This document shows, piece after piece, positions 24,425 to 32,503 of a stretch of 59,003 bases of DNA (positions are counted from its first letter, which is position 1; every line of letters begins with the position of its first letter). Made by a program: the position numbers and the translations under genes. The stretch is from Bacteriovorax sp. (lineage in GTDB: Bacteria > Bdellovibrionota > Bacteriovoracia > Bacteriovoracales > Bacteriovoracaceae): assembly GCA_014378525.1 (NCBI GenBank), contig JACMNL010000114.1, positions 1-59,003 on the forward strand, in the 5' to 3' direction. The notes below the pieces were generated by a model. It was not told the origin of the DNA. It saw only the letters and a program-made list of their open reading frames with translations, and made no database searches.

Positions 24425-24970
24425 GTGATAGATAACCAAAACATTCAAACTGAATTGCAAAAAAATAAAGCGCAAGTTTTAGGAAATGCAAAATCATCTG
24501 AATCAAAAGTATCAAAATCAGCAACTAAAAAAGATGGAAACGATATTGAAAACCGCGATGCACGCGCGCCTTCAGGTGAAGCAGGCCTTCACGATCGTAC
24601 AACTGAAAGAGCATTTAACGATACAATGAAATCGGGTTCTCCTGAAAGAAGACTGAATTCAAACTACGCTAAAGTTGAATCCAATCCGGATATGGCCCGT
24701 GAACAAAATGATGAGAGGCTTGCTTCTCCATCAAGAATTCACGTAAGTGATTTTCCGGATACTGAAACTGAAGAAGAAATACAAAAAGATTCTGAAAAAG
24801 CAGATATAAAGTTTACTACACCGGATGAATTCTACCCTTCTCAAGATCCATCGCCTTCGCGCGAGGATATCACCCTAGGAAGAAATACTTCTTCTGCAAC
24901 CAAAATATCTACTGCGAAAGCAGCACCTATCTCATCCGAAGTATCTACTGATGCTAAAAGGAAGTCGTAA
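24425..24970 (+). CDS. Hydrophilic, probably disordered stress protein
   Basis: Unrecognised 181-residue protein, rich in Ser, Glu, Asp, Lys and Asn with no hydrophobic core, for example ERAFNDTMKSGSPERRLNSN. It has no signal peptide and looks intrinsically disordered. I place the start at GTG 24425 with TTGAGG about six bases upstream. The frame is open 56 codons further back, but that extension contains the sigma-54-type promoter and has a different composition. A terminator follows. Function unknown; a protectant role is possible. Confidence 0.65.
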   Translation: MIDNQNIQTELQKNKAQVLGNAKSSESKVSKSATKKDGNDIENRDARAPSGEAGLHDRTTERAFNDTMKSGSPERRLNSNYAKVESNPDMAREQNDERLASPSRIHVSDFPDTETEEEIQKDSEKADIKFTTPDEFYPSQDPSPSREDITLGRNTSSATKISTAKAAPISSEVSTDAKRKS

Positions 24971-24989
24971 GTTTATAACTTGCGATTTG

Positions 24990-25024
24990 TTAAAGCCCCT
25001 CTCGAAAGAGCGGGGCTTTAATTA
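24990..25024 (+). terminator. Intrinsic terminator
   Basis: AAAGCCCC / GGGGCTTT stem, with inner CTC/GAG pairing and a GAAA-type loop, followed by TAATTATTT after the 181-residue gene. Confidence 0.8.
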
Positions 25025-25092
25025 TTTAAGCCTAAAAAACAAAAAAAAGTCCTGTGCGTATATACAATTACTAAAAAACTACTGGAGACCTC

Positions 25093-25743
25093 ATGCAAAA
25101 CATTAGCGAAGAAATTGCCACAGACAATAGCTTCAACATAGTTAACATCCTTCTAATTGACCATGGTTATTTAAAAGAATGTATTGATGTCCTGATCAGA
25201 GACCACTCTGATCTTCAAGAAAAACTTTTTTACTCACGCACGTTTCTCGACACTTTAAAAAAACATTCAATTTCCGAAGAAAAAACTGTTTATGATTCTC
25301 TTGTGGATATGGACGAGTTCAGAAAAAATATTCTGGAAGGAGAAATTGAACACGACATGATCAGCAAAAAATACCGCTTTTTAATTCCAAGAATTGCCCA
25401 GATGAAAAGTCTTGATGACGTGACAGAAATCGAAATTAAAGTTCTGGCAAAACTGGTTAAGCAGCATATTGAGGAAGAGGAAAAAGTCCTTTTCCCAAAA
25501 ATGAGAAATAATCTCGATAGTGCAATATTAAATGAAATCGGTTTTCAATTCATGATCATGAGACGTTTTACACCACAAGACCTTGAAAACTACCCCGATC
25601 TTCAAAAAGAAGTTTACGCTTCAACGATTGATAAACGGCCTGTTGGTACCAGAAATGTGTATCGGTGGTCCGCAAGTTTTGTCAGAAAAGTGAACGGCTA
25701 CATCAGTTCGATGGTTGGCCAGTCCGGCTATATAAAAAATTAA
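25093..25743 (+). CDS. Hemerythrin-like HHE-domain protein (paralogue)
   Basis: The 216-residue protein shares layout and many blocks with the product of 18160-18774: LIDHGYLKECIDVL, KKHSISEEKTVY, GEIEHDMISKK, VKQHIEEEEKVLFPKM and LNEIGFQFMIMR. The His/Glu set for a di-iron site is kept. The C-terminal 45 residues differ from the paralogue. TGGAGA precedes the ATG. No sigma-54-type site was found upstream, so the two copies may be regulated differently. It is the first gene of a three-gene operon with a DUF748-like protein and a lipoprotein. Confidence 0.87.
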   Translation: MQNISEEIATDNSFNIVNILLIDHGYLKECIDVLIRDHSDLQEKLFYSRTFLDTLKKHSISEEKTVYDSLVDMDEFRKNILEGEIEHDMISKKYRFLIPRIAQMKSLDDVTEIEIKVLAKLVKQHIEEEEKVLFPKMRNNLDSAILNEIGFQFMIMRRFTPQDLENYPDLQKEVYASTIDKRPVGTRNVYRWSASFVRKVNGYISSMVGQSGYIKN

Positions 25744-25767
25744 CTAAAAGGGCATCAGGATCTTCTT

Positions 25768-26811
25768 ATGAAGAGTTTTTACAAAGAAAAAAAATTTTAC
25801 ATCCCTGCTATTATTATCGCTCTCCTTGTAATCATAAGAGCAGTTCTCCCCCAGATTCTGCTCCATGAAGCCAACAAATACCTAAGCGAATTTTCTCCCA
25901 CCTATTACCTGCACATGGAAGACCTGGACATCAGTATTCTTCGTGGAGCTTACCGCTTTGAAAAAGTTGTGGGAAAACTTAAGGGTGACGAGAAAACATT
26001 TCTTTCAATTGATTCTGTAGATGTCTCGATTGCCTGGAGACATATCTTCAGAGGAAAAATTGTAACGGATATCGAAACCAGAAATGTCTATTTTCTCTTC
26101 CTGAAAGATATGACAAAACTAAATCCGCCAAAAAAAGAAGCGAAAGATGTAAAGGATACTTTATTCCCCATAAAAGTAGAAACTGTGGATTTAAAAAATG
26201 CCCGTATCGTTTTTGAAGAGGTTCCTTCTCTTAGTGATGATTCTCGTTTAAAAATTGAAAAAATAAACGGACGTATCACTAATCTTACCCCTGATGAAAA
26301 TAATAAAATTTCCAACTTTAATCTTGGTGCTTCTATTCAGGGTTCATCTGAGCTGGTATTTATTGGTGGACTAAATCTTATGAAGAAACCAACGTTATGG
26401 GATGTAGATATTGAGATGAAAGACTTTAACCTTCCATCACTCAACGCTGTTTTAAAACGCAATCTTCCACTGACGTTTACTAAAGGAAAAATGGATCTTT
26501 ACAGTGAAGTTCAAAATGATAGTTCTGGAAAAATCAAAGGATATATCAAACCATTTTTAAAAGACATTGATGTTGTAGCAAACAAAGAAAATTTTATAGG
26601 TATCAAACATTTTTTTATTGAAATAGTGACTGCATTTGGAAATCTAATACTTCGCGATTCAAAAACCCACACTGTGGCAACTTATGTCGATTTTACTTAT
26701 GATAAAAAATTCGAAGTAAATACAGGTCAGGGAATAGAAAATGCCATTGCCAATGGATTCAAGCAAAAACTAAAACCTGGAATCGAAGATAAATATAAAA
26801 TAAAAGAGTAG
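25768..26811 (+). CDS. DUF748/AsmA-like membrane-anchored protein
   Basis: The 347-residue product has one N-terminal membrane anchor (FYIPAIIIALLVIIRAVLP) followed by an all-beta periplasmic region. The pattern LSEFSPTYYLHMEDLDISILRGAY, then SIDSVDVSIAWRHIFRGKI and VYFLFLKD, is typical of DUF748 proteins, which are related to AsmA/TamB and thought to bridge or tune the envelope. It starts 24 bases after the hemerythrin-like gene and ends 8 bases before a small lipoprotein gene, in one transcript. Envelope function is inferred. Confidence 0.75.
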   Translation: MKSFYKEKKFYIPAIIIALLVIIRAVLPQILLHEANKYLSEFSPTYYLHMEDLDISILRGAYRFEKVVGKLKGDEKTFLSIDSVDVSIAWRHIFRGKIVTDIETRNVYFLFLKDMTKLNPPKKEAKDVKDTLFPIKVETVDLKNARIVFEEVPSLSDDSRLKIEKINGRITNLTPDENNKISNFNLGASIQGSSELVFIGGLNLMKKPTLWDVDIEMKDFNLPSLNAVLKRNLPLTFTKGKMDLYSEVQNDSSGKIKGYIKPFLKDIDVVANKENFIGIKHFFIEIVTAFGNLILRDSKTHTVATYVDFTYDKKFEVNTGQGIENAIANGFKQKLKPGIEDKYKIKE

Positions 26812-26819
26812 GATTTTTT

Positions 26820-26990
26820 ATGAAAAAAATATTGATGGCCCTTACTGCAGTTTTCTTAATCAGCTGTAGCCGACCTCCCTCTTCACCTCCGCCTTTAACT
26901 CCTGCTCAGACGCCGACAGTAGAGTCCAATAATGCAACTGTTCCTGCGACTCCGCAGGTAGAACCTGTTGTTCCACCCTCGGTACATTAA
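26820..26990 (+). CDS. Small proline-rich lipoprotein
   Basis: A 56-residue lipoprotein: signal MKKILMALTAVFLISC with lipobox LISC (Cys16), then a Pro/Thr/Val-rich unstructured chain (SRPPSSPPPLTPAQTP). AGGA lies about six bases before the ATG, eight bases after the DUF748-like stop. Likely membrane-anchored and extended into the periplasm or wall. Its stop codon overlaps the stop of the convergent kinase gene (26987-26990). Confidence 0.78.
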   Translation: MKKILMALTAVFLISCSRPPSSPPPLTPAQTPTVESNNATVPATPQVEPVVPPSVH

Positions 26991-28534
26991 ATATATTTTT
27001 TGATTGTCCCAAGAAGTCGATTGAGATTGAGTGGCTTTAATAAAACTTCAGCATAAAGACTCGGATCGATCGCTTCTCTTACAACAAGTGGAGCGGCCGA
27101 CACCATCAATACCGGACATTTTTTAATTGTAAGCTGATCATTATGTTTTTTTATATTAAGAAATTCTTTTCCATTCATATTATCCATATGAAAATCAAGA
27201 ATAATTAAATTTGGCGGATAAGAAGTCAGATTTAAATCTTCAAGAGCAGTTTTTGCATTACCGTATGAAAAAACGCGGTAGCCTTCTTTTTCAATTGCCC
27301 ATGTCATGACTTCTCGTAAATCTTCATCGTCATCAATTATGTAAACATTCTGCTGGCCGGGTTCTTTATGCTCTTTTCTGATTGTTACAAATTCAACTGA
27401 ATCTTTTTTTGACGTTCCGGCAGCTTTTTCTGAACCTGGAATCGTAAACCAGAATTTAGCTCCACGTTCAGGATCCACACCGGCCTCTATAGTTCCTTCG
27501 TGCGACTCAATTATCGATTTACAGATATAAAGTCCAAGCCCGTTGCCTGAACCACCAGTCCAGTATTTTTCAAAAATATGTGGGAGATTAATTTCAGAAA
27601 TACCCGGCCCGCTGTCTGTAATAGTAAAAATATTTTCACCTTTTTCAGTTTCTTCAAGCTCAATGATAATTTCTCCCCCCATCGGAGAGAATTTTAAAGC
27701 ATTGCTTAGAAGGTTTGAGATCACCTGATAAATACGGTCCTTATCAAAGTTAGCGACCATCTTTCTTTGTATTATGATCTTTTTAATAGAAAGATTTTTT
27801 TCCTGAATAAGCGGCTTATAGGAATCTAAAACCTCATTTAAAACATGCAGAGGATTTTGAAATGTTTTTCTTATAATGAAATTGTGTTCAAATTCTGCAT
27901 CCTGAATCGGTTTATTGTGTTCAAGTAAATCACTTACTAGAGCTTTTAAACGATCAACTGTTCTTAAAATTCTTTTTGCCTGAACTCGGAGATCACCCAT
28001 CATTTCTTCACTTGGCTCTTTGTAAGATAAAAGCTCAAGCAACTGGGCGTCAAGTTGTATGGCCGACAATGGATTTTTAATATCGTGATAAACTATCGCC
28101 AGCATTTCTTCTTTTGCTTCAAGTGCTTTTTTAGCAATAGCTCGCGATTTCATTTCCTGCTCATGAACTTCAAATTCACGAATCGCTCTCTTCACTACAT
28201 TTGGTAGTCGCTCTAGTCTGGATTTGATAACGAAGTCTTCTACTCCTGCCTTCATCATGTCTGCGACACTTTCTTCTCCTACCAGTCCAGAAACGACAAT
28301 GAATGGAAGAAATTGTGAGGTTTCTCGGATAATTGCCAATGCTCCCAGCGGACTGAAGCCTGGAATATTATAATCTGAAATAACAATGCTCCAATTATCG
28401 CTGGCAAGAGCAGCACGAAGCTCGGCCTCTGTTTCTATTCGCACAGAAGTAATATCACTGACTCCACCTTTCTTTAAATGGTGAAGCATCAATTGGTAAT
28501 CTGATTCAGAGTCTTCGATATTGAGAAGTTTCAT
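26987..28534 (-). CDS. Hybrid kinase: receiver-HisKA-HATPase-receiver
   Basis: The 515-residue cytoplasmic protein has an N-terminal receiver (about 1-118, Asp54 in IVISDYNIP), HisKA with His150 in IVYHDIKNPL, HATPase_c (N box NLLSNALKFS, G box NGLGLYIC) and a C-terminal receiver (about 397-515, Asp447 in LIILDFHMD). It can accept phosphate from an upstream kinase through the first receiver and pass it via the last receiver to an HPt protein such as that at 31556-31840. It follows the Rcp-type receiver gene by three bases and is last in the operon. Confidence 0.92.
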   Translation of the reverse strand: MKLLNIEDSESDYQLMLHHLKKGGVSDITSVRIETEAELRAALASDNWSIVISDYNIPGFSPLGALAIIRETSQFLPFIVVSGLVGEESVADMMKAGVEDFVIKSRLERLPNVVKRAIREFEVHEQEMKSRAIAKKALEAKEEMLAIVYHDIKNPLSAIQLDAQLLELLSYKEPSEEMMGDLRVQAKRILRTVDRLKALVSDLLEHNKPIQDAEFEHNFIIRKTFQNPLHVLNEVLDSYKPLIQEKNLSIKKIIIQRKMVANFDKDRIYQVISNLLSNALKFSPMGGEIIIELEETEKGENIFTITDSGPGISEINLPHIFEKYWTGGSGNGLGLYICKSIIESHEGTIEAGVDPERGAKFWFTIPGSEKAAGTSKKDSVEFVTIRKEHKEPGQQNVYIIDDDEDLREVMTWAIEKEGYRVFSYGNAKTALEDLNLTSYPPNLIILDFHMDNMNGKEFLNIKKHNDQLTIKKCPVLMVSAAPLVVREAIDPSLYAEVLLKPLNLNRLLGTIKKYI

Positions 28535-28537
28535 AGT

Positions 28538-28972
28538 CTAAACGGGTGCCCTCTCGTTAAGTAGCAGCCAGTATGTACCAAGATTTTTTACCGCTTCAGC
28601 GAACTCATGAAAGTCTACAGGTTTTCTCACATAACTATTGGCCCCTAACTCATAACCTGAAACAAGATCACTATCCTCTTTTGAGGTTGTAAGAATAACT
28701 ACAGGAATAAGTTTGGTTTTTGGATTGCATCTGATTTGTTTTAAAACTTCGAGACCGTCAATCTTTGGCAGTTTTAAATCCAGTAGAATTAATTGTGGAA
28801 GGTCTACCGCGTATTGAGGAGCATCTTCCTTGAAAAGAATATCCAGGGCCTCAGCACCATCACGAGCGACTTTAATTTCATTTAAAACTTTATTTTTTTT
28901 CAATGCTTTTATAGTCAGAATTTCGTCCTGCTCATTGTCTTCAATTAAAAAAATGTACGGTATCGTTTTCAT
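28538..28972 (-). CDS. Rcp1-type single-domain response regulator
   Basis: The 144-residue receiver has acidic IEDNEQDE near the start, phospho-acceptor Asp65 in LILLDLKLP, the TTS switch and Lys in VRKPVDF. The long loop and EDNEQDE opening are typical of Rcp1-like receivers paired with phytochrome-type kinases. It sits between the CHASE3 kinase (gap 7) and the hybrid kinase (gap 3), so it is the likely relay step between them. Confidence 0.9.
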   Translation of the reverse strand: MKTIPYIFLIEDNEQDEILTIKALKKNKVLNEIKVARDGAEALDILFKEDAPQYAVDLPQLILLDLKLPKIDGLEVLKQIRCNPKTKLIPVVILTTSKEDSDLVSGYELGANSYVRKPVDFHEFAEAVKNLGTYWLLLNERAPV

Positions 28973-28979
28973 AACTTTC

Positions 28980-30428
28980 CTAACCTAATGTAAAATAAAA
29001 AGTACTGCCAAGTCCTACTTCAGACTCTGCCCAGATCATGCCATTGTGACGTCGAATAATTCTTGCCACTGTCGCGAGACCAATTCCTGTACCATCAAAC
29101 TGATCTTTCGGATGCAGCCTCTGAAAGGGCTGGAAAAGTTTATCATAATATCTCATATCAAAACCGACGCCATTATCTCTCACGAAATAAGTTACCTTTC
29201 CATCTTTAAATGACTGGCCAAGCTCAATGTGGGCGATATCTTTCTTACGGGAATACTTCAAAGCATTGGAAATTAAATTATGTAATGCTGCCCTTAAAAG
29301 TCCTTTATCTGCATCAATTTTTTGCGGTAGAAAATTTGTAAACGCTACTTTTCGGTCAGGTTCACTGACTCTAAACTCTTGCATAATCTCTTCAGTGAGA
29401 ATGGCAAGATCAACATTATCTTTTTTAAATTCAGTTCTGGTAAGACGTGAAAGATTAATTAGATCATCAATCAATATTCCCATTTTCTGCACACCTGAGC
29501 GAATAAACCCTAGATATTTTAAAGCGTCACCATCGAGTTTATCACCATAGTCGTCTGCCAGAATCTGACTGAAGCCATCAATGCCTCTTAAAGGTGCACG
29601 AAGATCGTGAGAGACAGAATAGCTGAAGGCCTCGAGTTCTTTATTAACCAGAACCAGTTCATGAGTTCTTTGTGCAACTGTTTCTTCAAGATGTTCGGTC
29701 GCTGCAGATAATGAATCAAAAGCACGCGTATAATTTTTCGACAATCTTCTTAACTGCATCAGTGAAATCGATGAGAGTACAAAACCCAGAAAAACCCCCA
29801 GCCCAATAATTATCAAAATAGCCTCTTTCGAAGTTTCTTCAGCTTTATGCCAGCGCGTATTTCTTAATTCTCTTTCTCTTTCGTTAAACTGATCGAAACC
29901 ACTTCTGATTCCATCCATATAAATTTTGCGCTTCTTAATCATGTAATCAGTTGAAGTGCTATTAAATTTTTTCCTATAGGCAAGTGTACTATTGGCATTC
30001 TCCAGCCATGAATTATAAAGTTCGCGAATATTTTCTAAGTCTTTAACCTGCATGGGATTATCCCTTACAGCATTCAATAAATTCCGTGCAGAACTTTCAA
30101 AATTGGCCGAAGCTTTTTTCCAGGGTTCAAGATAAGTTTTATTATTAGTTATGATATATCCTCTGAATCCAGTCTCGGAATCGATGACCCATTGTAGAGA
30201 CTTGGCAGCATAATTTAGAACTTCGTCAGAATGGCGGACTTTATTATTTTCATCGAGGATGGAATAAATTTGCAAAACAAAAAGAGCAGAAAGAAAAAGT
30301 GAAAGTGCGACAGGAAGAAGAGTGGCCTGAGCTAGAATTTTTTTAAACTCTTTTGGATCCACATATTGCATATCACGAGTCGGAGTAAATGTAGAAAGTA
30401 GCTTTTTAGGCAACTCGCGCATAACCAT
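28980..30428 (-). CDS. CHASE3-domain membrane sensor histidine kinase
   Basis: The 482-residue kinase has a membrane helix (about 38-58), a CHASE3 periplasmic domain (about 60-190, with SETGFRGYIITNN as its signature), a second membrane helix (about 203-225), a coiled coil, then HisKA with His274 in YSVSHDLRAPL and HATPase_c with GIGLATVARI. The DLRAPLRGIDGFSQIL block matches phytochrome-class kinases, which use Rcp-type receivers like the next gene. CHASE3 senses external cues. AGGAAA precedes two in-frame ATGs (30428 and 30422); the second has better spacing. Confidence 0.92.
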   Translation of the reverse strand: MVMRELPKKLLSTFTPTRDMQYVDPKEFKKILAQATLLPVALSLFLSALFVLQIYSILDENNKVRHSDEVLNYAAKSLQWVIDSETGFRGYIITNNKTYLEPWKKASANFESSARNLLNAVRDNPMQVKDLENIRELYNSWLENANSTLAYRKKFNSTSTDYMIKKRKIYMDGIRSGFDQFNERERELRNTRWHKAEETSKEAILIIIGLGVFLGFVLSSISLMQLRRLSKNYTRAFDSLSAATEHLEETVAQRTHELVLVNKELEAFSYSVSHDLRAPLRGIDGFSQILADDYGDKLDGDALKYLGFIRSGVQKMGILIDDLINLSRLTRTEFKKDNVDLAILTEEIMQEFRVSEPDRKVAFTNFLPQKIDADKGLLRAALHNLISNALKYSRKKDIAHIELGQSFKDGKVTYFVRDNGVGFDMRYYDKLFQPFQRLHPKDQFDGTGIGLATVARIIRRHNGMIWAESEVGLGSTFYFTLG

Positions 30429-30476
30429 TTTCCTAATTAGAATCTAGTTGGGCCACCCTAACATTCGACAAAGTAA

Positions 30477-30656
30477 TTAGAATTTTTTTTCCATTTGAAT
30501 CAGTCGTGTTCCAAGAATTTCTCTTAAAAAAAGTTCAACAGAAGCTGCTCGCTTTAATCGTTGTGCGTTTTTTTTTGTTCGAAAAATTTTAGTGTTGCTG
30601 TTAACTTTTTTTTCTTTTTTTAACAGCCCGGGTCCCAGTAGTTTTAGTGTATTCAT
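30477..30656 (-). CDS. 59-residue basic protein at the head of the phosphorelay operon
   Basis: A short gene of 60 codons, ATG 30654-30656, with CAGGAG seven to eight bases upstream. The product begins MNTLKLLGPGLLKKEKKVNS and continues with basic, helical segments (TKIFRTKKNAQRLKRAA, VELFLREILGTRLIQM). It is Lys/Arg-rich without a membrane segment and is unrecognised. It lies 48 bases before the CHASE3 kinase gene in the same direction, and a sigma-54-type promoter lies 25 bases upstream. It could be a small regulator of the relay or a nucleic-acid-binding peptide. Confidence 0.65.
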   Translation of the reverse strand: MNTLKLLGPGLLKKEKKVNSNTKIFRTKKNAQRLKRAASVELFLREILGTRLIQMEKKF

Positions 30657-30680
30657 AAAAATTCTCCTGCAAACTGTTTA

Positions 30681-30695
30681 GCAAATGTTGGGCCA
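30681..30695 (-). promoter_or_regulatory. Sigma-54-type promoter for the 59-residue gene and phosphorelay operon
   Basis: The minus strand reads TGGCCCAACATTTGC, with correct spacing and perfect TTGC. Predicted start near 30669 leaves a leader of only about 13 bases, with the ribosome-binding site at its very 5' end; this short leader is the main doubt. Confidence 0.6.
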
Positions 30696-30843
30696 GAAGA
30701 TTCGGAATAGGGGCAAGTAAAAGTCCTCAGAATTATTGACCGAATTAAATAATCCCCTAGCGAAACGAGGCACTATTCCCTATCAAAAAGTCACACTTAA
30801 GTTTAAGACAAGGTTAAAACACCAATATGACAAAGAGATAACA

Positions 30844-30858
30844 TGGAATGAGTCTTGC
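30844..30858 (+). promoter_or_regulatory. Sigma-54-type promoter for the OmpA-like lipoprotein
   Basis: TGGAATGAGTCTTGC: one change in the -24 half (C to A), correct spacing and perfect TTGC. Predicted start near 30870. Confidence 0.65.
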
Positions 30859-30875
30859 TTTATTAAGTTCGAGAC

Positions 30876-30890
30876 GCTTCGTCACGAAGC
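30876..30890 (+). promoter_or_regulatory. 5'-end stem-loop in the lipoprotein leader
   Basis: GCTTCG-TCA-CGAAGC forms a compact hairpin about six bases from the predicted transcript start, followed by TAAAATTTTTT and then the AGGAG site. It could stabilise the mRNA, as 5' stem-loops do for ompA in E. coli, or act as a small attenuator. Confidence 0.5.
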
Positions 30891-30917
30891 TAAAATTTTT
30901 TGAATATAGGAGTTCTT

Positions 30918-31502
30918 ATGAAACTAAAAAGAATTGGCGCTGCACTACTTTTAACGATGGTAGCTGCCAGCTGCTCTTCGAATAATCATCATGCAGCAGC
31001 ACCAGCAACAAAAACTGCAAGTATAGAATCAACAAATGAAACTTCAAAAGCAGTCGCTAAAACAAACAGCGAGTACTATGCAGTACTGAAATTTGATAAA
31101 GGGACACAACGTCTAAGTGAAGCAAGCAAACGAGACCTTCGAGAGTTCGTTGCCAGCGCCCAAAGAGATGGTAGAAATATCGACGATATTAAAATATTAT
31201 CATGGGCCGATAAAGAGTACCCGTCCGACGGAAAAAAACTTTCAGACCGTGATGTTAAAATTGCCAATGAAAGAAATAAAAATATTGAAAAATATTTAAA
31301 AAATGATTTAAAAGCAGAAGGAAGCTACGCTACATACAATATGGCAAAACGCCCAAATAAAATTACTGAATTCTTTAAAGCTGATGACTACAAAACAAAA
31401 AGAATTTTTGAAAGAAAAGGTGCCTCTCCAGCTGGAACAAACATCGATAATTTTGTTACAAGTAAAGCTGGTAAATCTTTAATCATGGTTGATTACGAAT
31501 AG
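30918..31502 (+). CDS. OmpA-like C-terminal domain lipoprotein
   Basis: The 194-residue lipoprotein has signal MKLKRIGAALLLTMVAASC with lipobox AASC, a Ser/Ala/Thr linker, then a divergent OmpA-like peptidoglycan-binding domain: AVLKFDKGTQRLSEASKRDL, IDDIKILSWADKEYP, LSDRDVKIANERNKNIEKYL. The usual Asp/Arg pair that holds diaminopimelate is not obvious, so binding is uncertain. The ATG at 30918 has AGGAG five bases upstream; an in-frame start 18 bases earlier has none. It is monocistronic, ending at a strong bidirectional terminator. Confidence 0.75.
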   Translation: MKLKRIGAALLLTMVAASCSSNNHHAAAPATKTASIESTNETSKAVAKTNSEYYAVLKFDKGTQRLSEASKRDLREFVASAQRDGRNIDDIKILSWADKEYPSDGKKLSDRDVKIANERNKNIEKYLKNDLKAEGSYATYNMAKRPNKITEFFKADDYKTKRIFERKGASPAGTNIDNFVTSKAGKSLIMVDYE

Positions 31503-31520
31503 TTTCAATTATATTTAGAT

Positions 31521-31555
31521 AAAAAAAGGGAGCTCAATGAGCTCCCTTTTTTTTA
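31521..31555. terminator. Bidirectional terminator
   Basis: GGGAGCTC-AAT-GAGCTCCC stem flanked by seven A and eight T residues, between convergent genes ending at 31502 and 31556. Confidence 0.92.
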
Positions 31556-31840
31556 TCAGGACATCTGATTAACAAGTTTTAAATTTTCTTCCACACTTTC
31601 ATCAAGTGCTTTTACAGCACTCTTTAACTCGTCCATGTTGCCGGCCTTAGCAGCTTCTTCCATCCTGATCCCGATCTTAGAGATCTGAGGAAATCCAAAT
31701 GTCTCTCCATGACCTTTTAGTCTGTGACCAATGACTTGGGAGAGCTCAAAACTATTTTGTTCAAGACTTTCTTTAAGCTGTCCAATTTCAGTTTGTCTTC
31801 TTGTCAAATACACGAGTTTTTGTTCTTTCATAATTTCCAT
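31556..31840 (-). CDS. HPt-domain phosphotransfer protein
   Basis: The 94-residue all-helical protein has the HPt motif GHRLKGHGETFGFP with phospho-acceptor His39, then the second-helix pair IGIRMEEAAKAGNMDEL. It shuttles phosphate from the receiver of a hybrid kinase to a response regulator. The nearby hybrid kinase (26987-28534) and sigma-54 activator with receiver (32504-33907) are the natural donor and acceptor. Two starts are possible, 31840 and 31831; the second has better spacing to GAGG. No sigma-54-type site precedes it. Confidence 0.85.
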   Translation of the reverse strand: MEIMKEQKLVYLTRRQTEIGQLKESLEQNSFELSQVIGHRLKGHGETFGFPQISKIGIRMEEAAKAGNMDELKSAVKALDESVEENLKLVNQMS

Positions 31841-31921
31841 GCCTCAAAATTTACACTTGTTTTTAAACTTCTCCAAGATGGAATAATATTCTATGCCTCA
31901 ATTTTTCTTGAGACATAAACC

Positions 31922-31950
31922 AAAAAGGCCGCTCCATTTCAGGAGCGGCC
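31922..31950 (-). terminator. Terminator of the CsbD gene
   Basis: GGCCGCTCC / GGAGCGGCC nine-base stem with a six-base loop, followed by TTTTT on the minus strand; located 68 bases after the CsbD stop. Confidence 0.85.
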
Positions 31951-32017
31951 ACGTCAGGAAAGTTCACATCTCGAAATTAAACTTCTGCTGCAAGTAATCT
32001 ATTCAAGCCTTTGTGCA

Positions 32018-32344
32018 TTACAACTTTTGTTTTGAATTTTCTGTAGCTGCTGCTACTGCTTCTTTTGCTTTTTCCGCACCTTTGGCAATTTCAGTTTTTA
32101 CATTTTTCCAAGTTGTGCTGAAGTAATCATTTAACTTCGTATCGACAGCCTCCTTCGACTCTCCATAACGGCGTTGAATAATTCCTGAAAGGCTTGTTAA
32201 GTCACCTTGCGCTTGATCTAATTCATCATCTGTAAGTTTTCCCCACATTTTTTGAACGTCACCTTTTACTTCTTTCCATTTCCCTTTGATTGTATCTTCA
32301 TTAACTGCAAAATTATTTTTTGAGTTACTGTCTTGAGTATTCAT
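32018..32344 (-). CDS. CsbD-family stress protein
   Basis: The 108-residue protein has the CsbD core NEDTIKGKWKEVKGDVQKMWGKLTDDELDQAQG with the following LSGIIQRRYGESKEAVDTKL, then an Ala/Lys-rich helical tail. CsbD proteins are abundant, SigB- or RpoS-type stress-induced cytoplasmic proteins of unknown mechanism. The ATG at 32342-32344 has GAGGGG seven bases upstream. The frame continues upstream to 32473 but that stretch contains the sigma-54-type promoter and is not coding. Its CsbD part is paralogous to the first half of 22744-23235. Confidence 0.88.
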   Translation of the reverse strand: MNTQDSNSKNNFAVNEDTIKGKWKEVKGDVQKMWGKLTDDELDQAQGDLTSLSGIIQRRYGESKEAVDTKLNDYFSTTWKNVKTEIAKGAEKAKEAVAAATENSKQKL

Positions 32345-32411
32345 AATTGTCCCCTCTAGTATGTTGAAAAACATAATCCAATATTCCATTGGAAGTTTAA
32401 CTAACCATAAA

Positions 32412-32426
32412 GCACATTTGATGCCA
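32412..32426 (-). promoter_or_regulatory. Sigma-54-type promoter for csbD-like gene
   Basis: The minus strand reads TGGCATCAAATGTGC, with TGGCA, correct spacing and TGC at -12. Predicted start near 32400, 56 bases before the ATG. Confidence 0.7.
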
Positions 32427-32464
32427 AAAATATTAGATGTATTATAAAGAAGTTGATAAGGCAT

Positions 32465-32495
32465 AAAAAACAAAGAAGGGGCATAGAGCCCCTTC
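32465..32495 (-). terminator. Terminator of the sigma-54 activator gene
   Basis: GAAGGGGC-ATAGA-GCCCCTTC stem followed on the minus strand by TTTGTTTTTT, just after the stop at 32504. Confidence 0.85.
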
Positions 32496-32503
32496 CATCA
32501 TTC

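Noticed and set aside
32345..32473. Longer N-terminus for the CsbD-like protein
   Set aside because: No family similarity, no ribosome-binding site, and it contains the predicted promoter; ATG 32344 has GAGGGG.
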